Source: Roseibium sediminicola
GTDB taxonomy: Bacteria > Pseudomonadota > Alphaproteobacteria > Rhizobiales > Stappiaceae
Direction: 5' to 3'
NCBI RefSeq assembly: GCF_023156505.1
Contig: NZ_JALNMJ010000020.1
Location: 44,930 to 108,929 of the forward strand
Length of the DNA stretch: 64,000 bases
In this document: in pieces, positions 25,869 to 34,497 of the stretch
How positions within the stretch are numbered: the stretch's first letter is position 1
Layout: each line of letters starts with the position of its first letter
Position numbers and translations under genes: made by a program
The notes under the pieces: model-generated
What the model was told of the DNA's origin: nothing
Seen by the model: only the letters and a program-made list of their open reading frames with translations
The model's database searches: none

Positions 25869-26740
25869 ACCGCGACGACCCGGTCAAGCATCTGTTTCTC
25901 TGGCCGGCTTTCCTGGTCGTCTTGGCCGTCGCGATGTTTCCGCTGATCTATTCGCTCGCGAACAGCATGATGTCATTGCGCCTCGTGCCGCCCATACCGG
26001 CGCGTTTTGTCGGCGTCGACAACTACACGGACCTTCTGACCAATCCCCGCTTCTGGCAGACGGTACGCACAACCGCATTCATTTCCATCACCTCGGTTGC
26101 CTTCCAGTTCGTGATCGGTTTCGCCATAGCGCTGGCGCTGGCCAAGCGCGTGCGCGGTGTCGACTTCTTCCGCACCACCTTCCTGATGCCTATGCTGGTC
26201 GCGCCTGTCGCCGTGGCTCTGGTCGCCCGCCAGATCCTCAACCCTACGATGGGCCCGCTCAACGAGATCGCGACGTTCTTCGGGTTTCCGAACCTGCCGT
26301 ATCTAACCCAAGCCAACTGGGCGCTCGGCTCGCTGATCGCTGTGGAAATCTGGCAGTGGACACCCTTTGTCATCCTCCTGCTGCTCGCCGGCTTGCAGGG
26401 GCTGCCCGACGATGTCTATGAGGCAGCCGAAGTGGAGAACGCCTCGCCTTGGCAACAGTTCTGGGGCATCACCTTTCCAATGATGCTACCGATCTCGGCG
26501 GCTGTGATCTTCATCCGTATCGTGGAGAGCTTCAAGATCGTCGACACGATCTTCGTCATGACCGGAGGCGGCCCGGGCGTTGCCACCGAAACACTGACCC
26601 TCTTCGCCTATCAGGAGGGCTTCAAGAAGTTCAATCTCGGTTACACGTCGGCGCTGAGCTTTCTGTTCCTTGGTGTCGTGCTCTTCATCAGCCTCGTCTA
26701 TCTCGCCCTCCTGAAGCCCTATCTGGAGAAGTACAAATGA
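25865..26740 (+). CDS. Sugar ABC transporter permease (MalF type)
   Basis: The 291-residue protein has six predicted membrane segments, starting with HLFLWPAFLVVLAVAMFPLI. The EAA-type cytoplasmic loop (YEAAEVENASPWQQFWGITF) contacts the ATPase. It belongs to the CUT1 carbohydrate group. With its partner permease it forms the channel of an importer probably specific for deoxyribose or a deoxynucleoside, inferred from the operon. Confidence 0.92.
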   Translation: MNRDDPVKHLFLWPAFLVVLAVAMFPLIYSLANSMMSLRLVPPIPARFVGVDNYTDLLTNPRFWQTVRTTAFISITSVAFQFVIGFAIALALAKRVRGVDFFRTTFLMPMLVAPVAVALVARQILNPTMGPLNEIATFFGFPNLPYLTQANWALGSLIAVEIWQWTPFVILLLLAGLQGLPDDVYEAAEVENASPWQQFWGITFPMMLPISAAVIFIRIVESFKIVDTIFVMTGGGPGVATETLTLFAYQEGFKKFNLGYTSALSFLFLGVVLFISLVYLALLKPYLEKYK

Positions 26741-27765
26741 GCGTGCGCGACCTGACTGGCAGACGCCGCTGGCTGGCCTTCGCGGGTTGCTGCGTGTGGT
26801 TCCTGTTCACGATCTTCCCGCTCTACTGGGTAGCGATCACATCTCTCAAGTCGCCGCCGGATGTGGTCAACGGGCCGACTTATTTTCCTTTCATCGACTT
26901 CCAGCCGACACTGAAGGCTTGGCACGAACTCCTATCCGGCATTCGGGGCGAGTTCTACTCGAATTTCTGGTCGTCCGCGATCGTGGCTCTGTCGTCCTCG
27001 CTCTTCGCGACGCTTCTGGGCGCCATGGCGGCTTACGCTCTTGTGCGCTTTCCCTTCAAGGTGCGGCTGCTCTCCGGTGTAGTCTTCTTTGCCGTCGCCA
27101 TGGGAGGCTTTCTCCTGGGCCGCAACGTCTTCGGTATCTCGCCTGCCATGGCGTCGATCCTGGCGTTCACGATTGCGCTTGCGCTCTCGGTGTTCCTGAA
27201 CCGCTTTCCGCTCCCCGGGAAGGTTTTGGTCAACGACGACATCGTCTTTTGGTTCGTCAGCCAGCGCCTGTTCCCGCCGATTGTCGTCGCCTTCGCGCTG
27301 TTCCTGCTCTATTCGGAAATGGGCAAGTTAGGCTTCAAGATGACGGATACCTACCTCGGTTTGACGCTTGCCTATGTGGCCTTTTCGCTGCCCATCGTGG
27401 TCTGGTTGATGCGCGACTTCATCGCCGCTCTCCCGTTGGAAGTGGAGGAGGCTGCACTGGTCGACAACGTTCCGCAATGGCGGATCTTCTACGGAATCGT
27501 TCTGCCAATGTGCCGGCCGGGCCTGATCGCAACCTTCGTGATCACGCTCGCCTTCACCTGGAACGAATTTCTCTTCGCGCTCTTCTTGACGAACTCCAAG
27601 TGGCAGACGCTTCCGGTGTTGATCGCCGGGCAGAACAGCCAGCGCGGCGACGAATGGTGGGCGATTTCCGCCGCCGCCCTCGTGGCCATCATTCCTATGG
27701 TCGTGGTCGCCGGGCTGCTGGGCCGTCTCATGCGTTCGGGCCTTCTGACGGGAGCCGTGAAGTAA
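26737..27765 (+). CDS. Sugar ABC transporter permease (MalG type)
   Basis: This 342-residue inner-membrane permease starts at an ATG overlapping the stop of the first permease. It begins RRWLAFAGCCVWFLFTIFPL, the usual first membrane helix, and carries the EAA loop VEEAALVDNVPQWRIFYGIV. It is somewhat longer than typical MalG proteins (about 280-300), with an added hydrophobic stretch at about 115-160 (FFAVAMGGFLLGRNVFGI). A longer in-frame upstream start at 26449 only overlaps the first permease and is rejected. Confidence 0.92.
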   Translation: MSVRDLTGRRRWLAFAGCCVWFLFTIFPLYWVAITSLKSPPDVVNGPTYFPFIDFQPTLKAWHELLSGIRGEFYSNFWSSAIVALSSSLFATLLGAMAAYALVRFPFKVRLLSGVVFFAVAMGGFLLGRNVFGISPAMASILAFTIALALSVFLNRFPLPGKVLVNDDIVFWFVSQRLFPPIVVAFALFLLYSEMGKLGFKMTDTYLGLTLAYVAFSLPIVVWLMRDFIAALPLEVEEAALVDNVPQWRIFYGIVLPMCRPGLIATFVITLAFTWNEFLFALFLTNSKWQTLPVLIAGQNSQRGDEWWAISAAALVAIIPMVVVAGLLGRLMRSGLLTGAVK

Positions 27766-27816
27766 CAGTCTTTGCAACAGCCCCTGTGAGGAGGGGGCAT
27801 CAAGGGAGGAAGTAGA

Positions 27817-29271
27817 ATGAAAAAGGGATTGATAACGAAGGTCGGTGCGCTCGCGCTGACGCTTGCCGCCGGTCAGGCATTTGCCTGCGATCCGGACTAT
27901 ACGGGGGTCGAGATCACCGCAACCACTCAGACCGGGCCTTATATTGCGTCGGCTTTGACGCTTGCTGCTCACAGCTGGACAAAAAAGACATGCGGTACCG
28001 TCAAGGTGGTCGAGTTCCCCTGGTCGGAACTCTACCCGAAGATCGTCACCACGTTGTCGACGGGCGATGACTCCTTCGACGTAATCGCCTTCGCTCCAGC
28101 CTGGGCGCCGGACTTTACCCCGTTCCTGACGGAAATGCCGGCACAATACCAGCAAGGGGAGACCTGGGAAGACATTGCGCCGGTCTACCGTGAATCCTTG
28201 ATGGTCTGGAACGGGAAGGTTCTGTCCCAGACGATGGATGGCGACGTCCACACTTACACCTACCGGATCGATCTTTTCGAGGATGAAGCCAACAAGTCCG
28301 GCTTCAAGGAGAAATTCGGCTACGATCTTGCCGTGCCGAAGACCTGGAAGGAATATCTCGACATCGCCGAATATTTCCAGGAAAACGTGGACGGCGTTTA
28401 TGGAACGGCCGAAGCCTATCGCCGCGGCGGCCAGCAATTCTGGTTCCTGTTCAGCCACGTGGCGGCTTATGCGAGCCATCCGGATTTTCCGGGAGCTATG
28501 TTCTTCGATCCCGAAACCATGGACGCGCAGGTCAATAACCCGGCCTGGGTGCGCGGTCTAGAAGAATACATCCGCTCCTCCAAGCTGGCTCCACCGTCCG
28601 CGCTCAACTTCTCCTTCGGCGAAGTCAACGCGGCTTTCGCCGGCGGCCAGGTGGCCCAGTCTATTGGCTGGGGCGACACGGGCGTGATCGCCGCCGATCC
28701 GGAGCAGTCGACGGTTGCCGGCAAGGTCGGCTCCGCAGTTCTACCGTCATCCACCGAGGTCTACAATTATAAGACCGGCGAATGGGATACCTTCGACGCG
28801 CCAGTCGACACTTCCTTCATGGCCTTCGGCGGCTGGCAAGCGGCCGTACCGCAAAGCTCGAAGCACCAGGAAGCCGCCTGGGACTTCATCTCCCATCTAA
28901 CCAGCCCGGAAGTCTCTGGCGAAGCGGCAGTGACTGGCGGCACGGGCGTCAACCCCTATCGCATTTCGCACACCACCAATCTTGACCGGTGGTCGAAGCT
29001 CTTTTCCGACCGTGAAGCCAAGGAATATCTCGGCGCGCAGCGCGATGCGGTGACGGCCGACAATGTCGCGCTCGACATGCGGCTACCGGGCTACTTCTCC
29101 TACACGGAGATTCTAGAAATCGAACTGTCGCGCGCGCTTGCCGGTGAAATAACTGCGCAGGAAGCCCTCGACAAGGTGGCCAAGGGCTGGAACGAGCTGA
29201 CCGACCAATTCGGCCGTGACACCCAGCTGGCGGCCTACCGTGCCTCCATGGGCTTGCCGCCCTCGCAGTAA
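27817..29271 (+). CDS. Periplasmic sugar-binding protein of ABC importer
   Basis: The 484-residue solute-binding protein has a clear signal peptide (KKGLITKVGALALTLAAGQA, cleavage likely after AFA before CDPDY). The mature part has the family-1 binding-protein layout, with YDLAVPKTWKEYLDIAEYFQ and EAAWDFISHLTSPE. It captures the sugar in the periplasm and delivers it to the two permeases. A strong GGGAGGAAG ribosome-binding site precedes ATG 27817. The ligand is inferred as deoxyribose or a relative from the operon. Confidence 0.92.
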   Translation: MKKGLITKVGALALTLAAGQAFACDPDYTGVEITATTQTGPYIASALTLAAHSWTKKTCGTVKVVEFPWSELYPKIVTTLSTGDDSFDVIAFAPAWAPDFTPFLTEMPAQYQQGETWEDIAPVYRESLMVWNGKVLSQTMDGDVHTYTYRIDLFEDEANKSGFKEKFGYDLAVPKTWKEYLDIAEYFQENVDGVYGTAEAYRRGGQQFWFLFSHVAAYASHPDFPGAMFFDPETMDAQVNNPAWVRGLEEYIRSSKLAPPSALNFSFGEVNAAFAGGQVAQSIGWGDTGVIAADPEQSTVAGKVGSAVLPSSTEVYNYKTGEWDTFDAPVDTSFMAFGGWQAAVPQSSKHQEAAWDFISHLTSPEVSGEAAVTGGTGVNPYRISHTTNLDRWSKLFSDREAKEYLGAQRDAVTADNVALDMRLPGYFSYTEILEIELSRALAGEITAQEALDKVAKGWNELTDQFGRDTQLAAYRASMGLPPSQ

Positions 29272-29346
29272 AGATGGGAGCGCCGCCAGCTTTGCCGCGG
29301 GCGGCACCACTCCAATAGGTTTCAATCCAAAAAAGAGACACCCGGA

Positions 29347-30435
29347 ATGGCAAAGATATCGCTGAATGGCGTTACGAAGTCCTATGGCGCGGTAGAGGTC
29401 ATACCTGCTATGGACCTCGACATAGAGGAAGGAGAGTTCATCGTCTTGGTCGGTCCGTCCGGCTGCGGCAAGTCCACTACGCTTCGCATGATCGCAGGGC
29501 TAGAGACCGTCAGTAGCGGCACCATGACGATCGGTGACCGGGACGTGACCACCCTACGCCCGGGACTTCGAAACTGCGCCATGGTTTTTCAAAGCTACGC
29601 GCTCTATCCGCACATGAGCGTGCGTGACAATATCGGTTACGGGATGAAAGTGCGCGGTGTCCCGAAGGCCAAGGTCGACGAGGAAACCGAGAACGTCGCG
29701 CGCATTCTGAGCCTCAGCGAATACCTTGACCGCAAGCCGGCCGCTCTCTCCGGCGGTCAACGCCAGCGCGTCGCAATCGGCCGCGCTATTGTCCGCCATC
29801 CCGATGTCTTCCTGTTCGACGAGCCACTCTCCAATCTTGATGCCAAGCTACGCGTAGAAATGCGAGTGGAAATAAAGCAACTTCACCGTCGGCTGAAAAC
29901 AACTATGGTGTACGTCACCCACGACCAGACCGAAGCGATGACTATGGCTGACCGCGTTGTTGTGCTTCGTGACGGAGTTATTGAACAGGCAGCCGATCCA
30001 ATCACACTCTATGAGAACCCGGCCAATCAGTTCGTTGCCGGGTTTATCGGTGCACCAAGTATGAATATGCTGGAGGGCCGTCTAGAGAAAGTTGGTGAAA
30101 AGTTGCACTTTCGCGGTCCAGCCGGGACTGATTTCGCGATTCCGGAAAGCCGGAACGTCGCTGCATCCCCGTTTGTTGGCAAACCATGTATCCTCGGCAT
30201 TCGTCCCGAACACACAACGGATCACGGTGAAAGTTTGCCCTCTGTCGAAGTCGAGGTCGTCGATATTGAGCCGCTTGGGCCACACACACTGATCGTTGGT
30301 CTGGCAGAAACAGCCAAATTTGTAGGCCAAGTCGCACCTGGTAATTCTGCTGTTCCAGGCGACCGGTGTCGAATCCATTTCGACGCCGAAAAGATGCATT
30401 TGTTTGATGCAACGAATGGGGACGCTATTCGTTGA
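29347..30435 (+). CDS. Sugar ABC transporter ATPase (UgpC/MsmX type)
   Basis: The 362-residue ATPase shows Walker A GPSGCGKST, signature LSGGQRQR, Walker B VFLFDEPLSNLDAKLR and the H-loop YVTHDQTEAMTMADR. A C-terminal TOBE-type regulatory domain (about 240-360) includes GIRPEHTTD. It energises the importer encoded just upstream. Its end overlaps the leader of the following small gene. Codon use is uniform with the operon up to about residue 150, after which AT content rises slightly. Confidence 0.95.
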   Translation: MAKISLNGVTKSYGAVEVIPAMDLDIEEGEFIVLVGPSGCGKSTTLRMIAGLETVSSGTMTIGDRDVTTLRPGLRNCAMVFQSYALYPHMSVRDNIGYGMKVRGVPKAKVDEETENVARILSLSEYLDRKPAALSGGQRQRVAIGRAIVRHPDVFLFDEPLSNLDAKLRVEMRVEIKQLHRRLKTTMVYVTHDQTEAMTMADRVVVLRDGVIEQAADPITLYENPANQFVAGFIGAPSMNMLEGRLEKVGEKLHFRGPAGTDFAIPESRNVAASPFVGKPCILGIRPEHTTDHGESLPSVEVEVVDIEPLGPHTLIVGLAETAKFVGQVAPGNSAVPGDRCRIHFDAEKMHLFDATNGDAIR

Positions 30436-30449
30436 AGGGAGAAAACGAA

Positions 30450-30863
30450 GTGAACCAAAGCGACAATAGTTCCAATATTCTAGTGATGGAAGCTTTCGAG
30501 CACGTGCATCCTGATCACTGCGATAAATACGAAGCCGCCGCGCTTTTTATCGATAATTTGGTCAAGGAAAGCGAACCGGGAATGCTTGTCCACGCGCTCA
30601 CCAAAATGAACAAGTCACCAGAATTGGTCACATACCGCTGGCTTGAAGTCTTTTCTGACAGCAATGCGCTCAGAACCCATTTAGACAATCCTGCTGTCAT
30701 AGAACACGTTGCAAAACTCAACAGCGGCATTTTGGCCGCACCTACAGAGCTAGTACTCTACACCAGTTGGTCAGATGAAGAAAAAAACGATTGGCGCCGC
30801 AAATTAAACAGTACGAAACTTACTTTCGCTCCTGTGATCGCTGGATTCTATTTAAAGAGATAA
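30450..30863 (+). CDS. Antibiotic-biosynthesis-monooxygenase-like small protein
   Basis: The 137-residue product has the ferredoxin-like ABM/quinol-monooxygenase pattern: ILVMEAFEHVHPDHCDKYEA, then TYRWLEVFSDSNALRTHLDN and VIEHVAKLNSGILAAPTELV. The GTG at 30450 has GGGAG 8 bases upstream and is preferred to TTG 30432, which overlaps the ATPase gene. It is the last gene of the deoxysugar operon, where such proteins may handle reactive aldehydes or quinols; the reaction is unknown. Base composition is lower in GC than in the genes before it. Confidence 0.65.
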   Translation: MNQSDNSSNILVMEAFEHVHPDHCDKYEAAALFIDNLVKESEPGMLVHALTKMNKSPELVTYRWLEVFSDSNALRTHLDNPAVIEHVAKLNSGILAAPTELVLYTSWSDEEKNDWRRKLNSTKLTFAPVIAGFYLKR

Positions 30864-30943
30864 AGACTCGATATTCGAATAACGATTCACGTCACTAAGC
30901 TTATACCTGTCGAGTGCCAGCGCATCGCAAGCCAGCTGACAGT

Positions 30944-31556
30944 CTAGGCCGTGTGGACGGATTTGATCAAGATGAAGGCCGCGGCGATTGCGACGATGGA
31001 CCGGAAGTTTCTGGCGGTTTTCTCGCAACGAAGGTCGACGCGTTTAAAGCGTTTGAGCTTCCCCATCATTTGTTCGATGCGTGCGCGGCCACGGTAGAGC
31101 GCTTTGGCGAAGTGCCTGGGAATCTCGCGCCGGTTTGATTTTTATGGAATGACCAGGACAGCCCCGGCCTTTCGCGCAGCTTCGCGATTGGCGTTGCTGT
31201 CAGAGGCTTCACCACCGGTCAGCTCAAAGCCAAGCGGCAGGCCGTTCCGATCCTTTTTCAGATGGATTTTGGTGCCGAACCCGCCGCGCGAACGCCCGAG
31301 CGCTTGACCTTCCTGCCCCCTTTGGCGCCTGCCGCAGAAACATGGGCGCGAATGACGGTGCTGTCGAACATGGCAATCAGGTGTGCCCCTTCATCAAGCC
31401 CGGCCAGAATGGAAAATAGTCCTCGAACACACCTGCCTTGCCAAGACGGTCGAAGCGTTTCCTGACGCTGTTCCAGTTGCCGAACCGCTCGGGCAAAGCG
31501 CGCCAGGAGATGTTGTGAAGCGTGAAATAATGCAGTGCCTCGAGAAACAGACGGTC
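30944..31556 (-). pseudogene. IS5-family transposase remnant, copy 2
   Basis: This copy carries the same one-base deletion, the same missing catalytic block and the same TAA after VLVIP as copy 1. It has also lost the 5' part of the first frame to IS21. No function is expected. Confidence 0.85.
30947..31556 (-). mobile_element. IS5-family element copy 2, truncated by IS21
   Basis: The left end GGCCGTGTGGACG at 30947, preceded by TA, and the next 600 bases are nearly identical to copy 1 at 19819, in the same orientation. Identity stops at 31556, where the IS21 terminus begins. The missing end is not found beyond the IS21 element. Confidence 0.9.
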
Positions 31557-31640
31557 TGTTGATTTTCACCGAGAACTGACCCGGTATTTCCACCGAGAAT
31601 TGACCCGCCTTTTGTGTATGGAACGGCAGTTACGCCGTGG

Positions 31641-32423
31641 TCAAGATTTTGGTTTCCTCCTTTCGTTGTCGGCCTGATTTGCGGTGCTGTTTTTGAAGCG
31701 GAAGCTTTCATTTCCGGTTTCAAGGATATGGCAGTGGTGGGTGAGCCGGTCGAGCAGCGCGGTGGTCATTTTGGCATCGCCGCAGACGGCAGCCCATTCC
31801 GAGAAGCTCAGGTTGGTGGTGATGATGACGCTGGTGCGCTCATAGAGCTTGCTCAGGAGATGGAAGAGCAGAGCGCCGCCGGACGCGCTGAACGGCAGGT
31901 ATCCTAGCTCGTCGAGGATGACGAGGTCGGAATGGACAAGCCGGTTGGCGATCTGCCCTGCCTTGCCCTGGGCTTTCTCCTGTTCCAGCGCATTGACGAG
32001 TTCGACGGTGGAGAAGAAGCGGACACGCTTGCGGTGATGTTCGATGGCCTGGATGCCGAGGGTTGTTGCTAGATGGGTCTTCCCGGTTCCGGGGCCGCCG
32101 AGGAAGACGGCGTTGTGAGCCTGCTCGATAAACTCGCAGCGGTGAAGCTGGCGCACGAGTGCCTCGTTGACTTCGCTGCTGGCAAAGTCGAAGCCGTTCA
32201 GGTCCCTGTAGGCTGGAAAGCGTGCCGCCTTGAGTTGATAGGCCACGGACCTGACCTCCCGCTCCGCCGTCTCGGCCTTGAGTAACTGGGACAGGATCGG
32301 GATGGCAGCCTCGAAGGCGGGAGAGCCCTGTTCGGTGAGGTCGCCGACAGCTTGGGCCATGCCGTGCATCTTGAGGCTCTTGAGCATGATGACGACGGCG
32401 GCGCTGGCTGGATCATGACGCAT
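31641..32423 (-). CDS. istB: IS21 transposition ATPase IstB
   Basis: The 260-residue AAA+ helper has Walker A LGGPGTGKTHLATTLG at about residue 110, Walker B LVILDELGYLPFS and the sensor SVIITTNLSFSEW. It selects target DNA and activates IstA. It overlaps the end of istA by 11 bases. Full length. Confidence 0.96.
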   Translation of the reverse strand: MRHDPASAAVVIMLKSLKMHGMAQAVGDLTEQGSPAFEAAIPILSQLLKAETAEREVRSVAYQLKAARFPAYRDLNGFDFASSEVNEALVRQLHRCEFIEQAHNAVFLGGPGTGKTHLATTLGIQAIEHHRKRVRFFSTVELVNALEQEKAQGKAGQIANRLVHSDLVILDELGYLPFSASGGALLFHLLSKLYERTSVIITTNLSFSEWAAVCGDAKMTTALLDRLTHHCHILETGNESFRFKNSTANQADNERRKPKS

Positions 32424-33942
32424 GGCGGGCCTCCTTCAGTTTGCGCAGAGCGTCATAGCGTTCGACATTGGCCTTCGGTTCCTGGCTGAGCGTTAGCGCC
32501 TGTGGCGCCCGGATGGCCGGAGGGGTCAGCGGTTTTCCGTCCGTCAGCCGGTGCAGCAGGTTGAGGACATGCGTCTTTGTCGGAACGCCTGCCTCCAGAG
32601 CCGTCTTGACTGCTGTCAGGACAGCCTGCTCGTCATGATGAAGCACGAGGGCCAGGATCTCGGCCATTTCCCTGTCCCCGCCGGGTTTCTTGAGCAGATG
32701 CCGTTGCAAGGTCCTGAAGGCCTCAGGCAATTCGGCGAAGGGCGCGCCATTGCGCAGAGCTCCCGGCTTGCGCTGGATGACGGCCAGATAATGCCGCCAG
32801 TCATAGACCGTCCTGCCGGGCCGGTCATGGGAGCGGTTGATGATCCTGTGATGTTCGCAGATGCTTAAACCTTCCGCGACCACGACGATCCTGTCCGGAT
32901 AGATCCTCAAGCTGACGGGACGGTTGGCAAACGATGCCGGCACGCTGTAGCGGTTACGTTCAAAGTGAACCAGGCAGGTTGGCGAGACCCGCTTGGCATA
33001 TTCGACAAAGCCGTCGAAGAGACGCCCGACCTGCATGAGCTTCGGAACTTCTTCTGCCCAGATATCTGCGATCGTTCCTGGTTGCGTTCCGTGCGCAATA
33101 GTCTTCCAGAGGTCCTTGCAGCGGCTTTCCAGCCAGTCGTTCAATTCCTCAAGGCTAGCCACACGGGGCATGGGCTGCCACAGCCTGTGCCGCGCATCCC
33201 TGACGTTCTTCTCGACCTGTCCCTTCTCCCATCCGGAAGCCGGATTACAGAACTCGGCTTCGAAGAGATAATGGCTGACCAGGGCCGAGAAGCGAGCATT
33301 GACCTGGCGGTCCTTACCGCGCCCGACCTTGTCGACAGCGGTCTTCATGTTGTCATAGATCCCGCGACGGGGAACGCCGCCCAGAACCCGGAAGGCATGG
33401 TTGTGGGCGTCGAACAGCATCTCGTGGGTTTGCAGGAGATAGGCGCGGACGACGAAGGCCCGGCAGTAACTGAGCTTGAAGTGGGCGACCTGCAACTTGG
33501 TCCGCTCGCCGCCGATGATCGCCCAGTCTTCGGACCAGTCGAACTGGAAGGCTTCACCGGGCTCGAACGCCAGCGGCACGAAGGTCCCGCGGCCGCTGGT
33601 CTGCTGTTCGCGCTGCCGGTCCGCTTTCCAGTCACGCGCAAAAGCGGCCACCCGGCCATAGGAGCCATCATAGCCGAGGCTCACCAGATCGGCGTGCAAC
33701 TGCTTGATCGTCCGTTTCTGCTTGCGCGATTTGGTGGCCTCCGCGCGCAACCAGGCCGACAGCTTGTCGGCAAAGGCATCGAGTTTGCTGGGCCTCTCGG
33801 GAACCTGGAACGCGGGTTCAACCGTATCCGCTCGCAGATACTTGCGCACTGTGTTCCGGGACAATCCGGTGCGCCGGGAGATCGCCCGGATCGAAATCTG
33901 ATCACGAAAATGCCAGCGTCTGATAACGCTCAACAACGCCAT
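32413..33942 (-). CDS. istA: IS21 transposase IstA
   Basis: The 509-residue transposase has an N-terminal helix-turn-helix (IRAISRRTGLSRNTVRKYLR) and an integrase-type DDE core with FQFDWSEDWAIIGGERTKLQ and the GIYDNMKTAVDK segment; the Glu lies in NPASGWEKGQVEKNVR. The ATG at 33942 has GGAG 8 bases upstream and is preferred over 33975. The gene looks intact, so the element may be active. Confidence 0.95.
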   Translation of the reverse strand: MALLSVIRRWHFRDQISIRAISRRTGLSRNTVRKYLRADTVEPAFQVPERPSKLDAFADKLSAWLRAEATKSRKQKRTIKQLHADLVSLGYDGSYGRVAAFARDWKADRQREQQTSGRGTFVPLAFEPGEAFQFDWSEDWAIIGGERTKLQVAHFKLSYCRAFVVRAYLLQTHEMLFDAHNHAFRVLGGVPRRGIYDNMKTAVDKVGRGKDRQVNARFSALVSHYLFEAEFCNPASGWEKGQVEKNVRDARHRLWQPMPRVASLEELNDWLESRCKDLWKTIAHGTQPGTIADIWAEEVPKLMQVGRLFDGFVEYAKRVSPTCLVHFERNRYSVPASFANRPVSLRIYPDRIVVVAEGLSICEHHRIINRSHDRPGRTVYDWRHYLAVIQRKPGALRNGAPFAELPEAFRTLQRHLLKKPGGDREMAEILALVLHHDEQAVLTAVKTALEAGVPTKTHVLNLLHRLTDGKPLTPPAIRAPQALTLSQEPKANVERYDALRKLKEARHAS

Positions 33943-34055
33943 GTCTATCACTCCGTATTCCCCCGCCGAAATCACGCAGGGGTGGGTTTAAACATGGGTC
34001 AGTTCTCAGTGAAAAAATCGGGCCTTACCGGGTCAGTTCTCGGTGAAAATCAACA

Positions 34056-34497
34056 GGAACCCCACAGGACGTTCTACTGAGCGGCGAAATTCCACTTCGA
34101 GTAGTTGTTCGTCCAATTGAACTAATTTTTGCGGACTCAAACCCGCCTGGCTTGCAAAAACGGTTGTTGCGGGTTTGGGCATTGCTGTAATTCGACCACA
34201 CAGTCAAAATACTCCATAATTGCTACTACGCGAATTTTATAAGAAATTGAAAATAAATAAGTTTTCGAGAAATTGTCGAGCGACGCGAACAGCTTTTCGG
34301 TTCTTGTTGGCTTTCAACAGTTGCGCCTGACTGCGTATTGCTCTGTCCAACAACGGCTCAAATGGGCCAGCTGACTGTCTCAAACGTGCTCCGAACGTTA
34401 TTAGCTGTCATTAATCGACGCTGGTTGTGGTGGCGATTTCGGCCCTTTTGTATGTGCTGGCTGATGCCGGGAGCGAAGGTCACAAGAACAGACCTGC
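34056..34497. other. AT-rich intergenic DNA after IS21
   Basis: No gene can be supported in these 442 bases. AACCCGC near 34149 can pair with GCGGGTT near 34178, a long-loop hairpin that could end transcription of the protease gene. The stretch 34205-34290 is clearly AT-rich. The remaining short frames show no family similarity. Confidence 0.4.

Larger units (their letters stand above)
31557..34055 (-). mobile_element. IS21-family element
   Basis: The 2499-bp element starts TGTTGATTTTCACCGAG (31557) and ends with its complement (34055). Within each end a second, related block is repeated (CACCGAGAATTGACCC near 31590; GGGTCAGTTCTCAGTG near 33994), the multiple end-binding sites typical of IS21. 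It encodes istA and istB. The flanking bases (ACGGTC and GGAACC) do not match, so one side has been rearranged since insertion. Confidence 0.92.

Noticed and set aside
26449..26736. In-frame extension of the second permease gene by 96 codons upstream.
   Set aside because: It lies inside the first permease gene, and the ATG at 26737 in an ATGA overlap gives a normal permease N-terminus.
27328..28479. 383-codon minus-strand frame over the permease and binding-protein genes.
   Set aside because: It spans two well-supported genes and their gap on the other strand.
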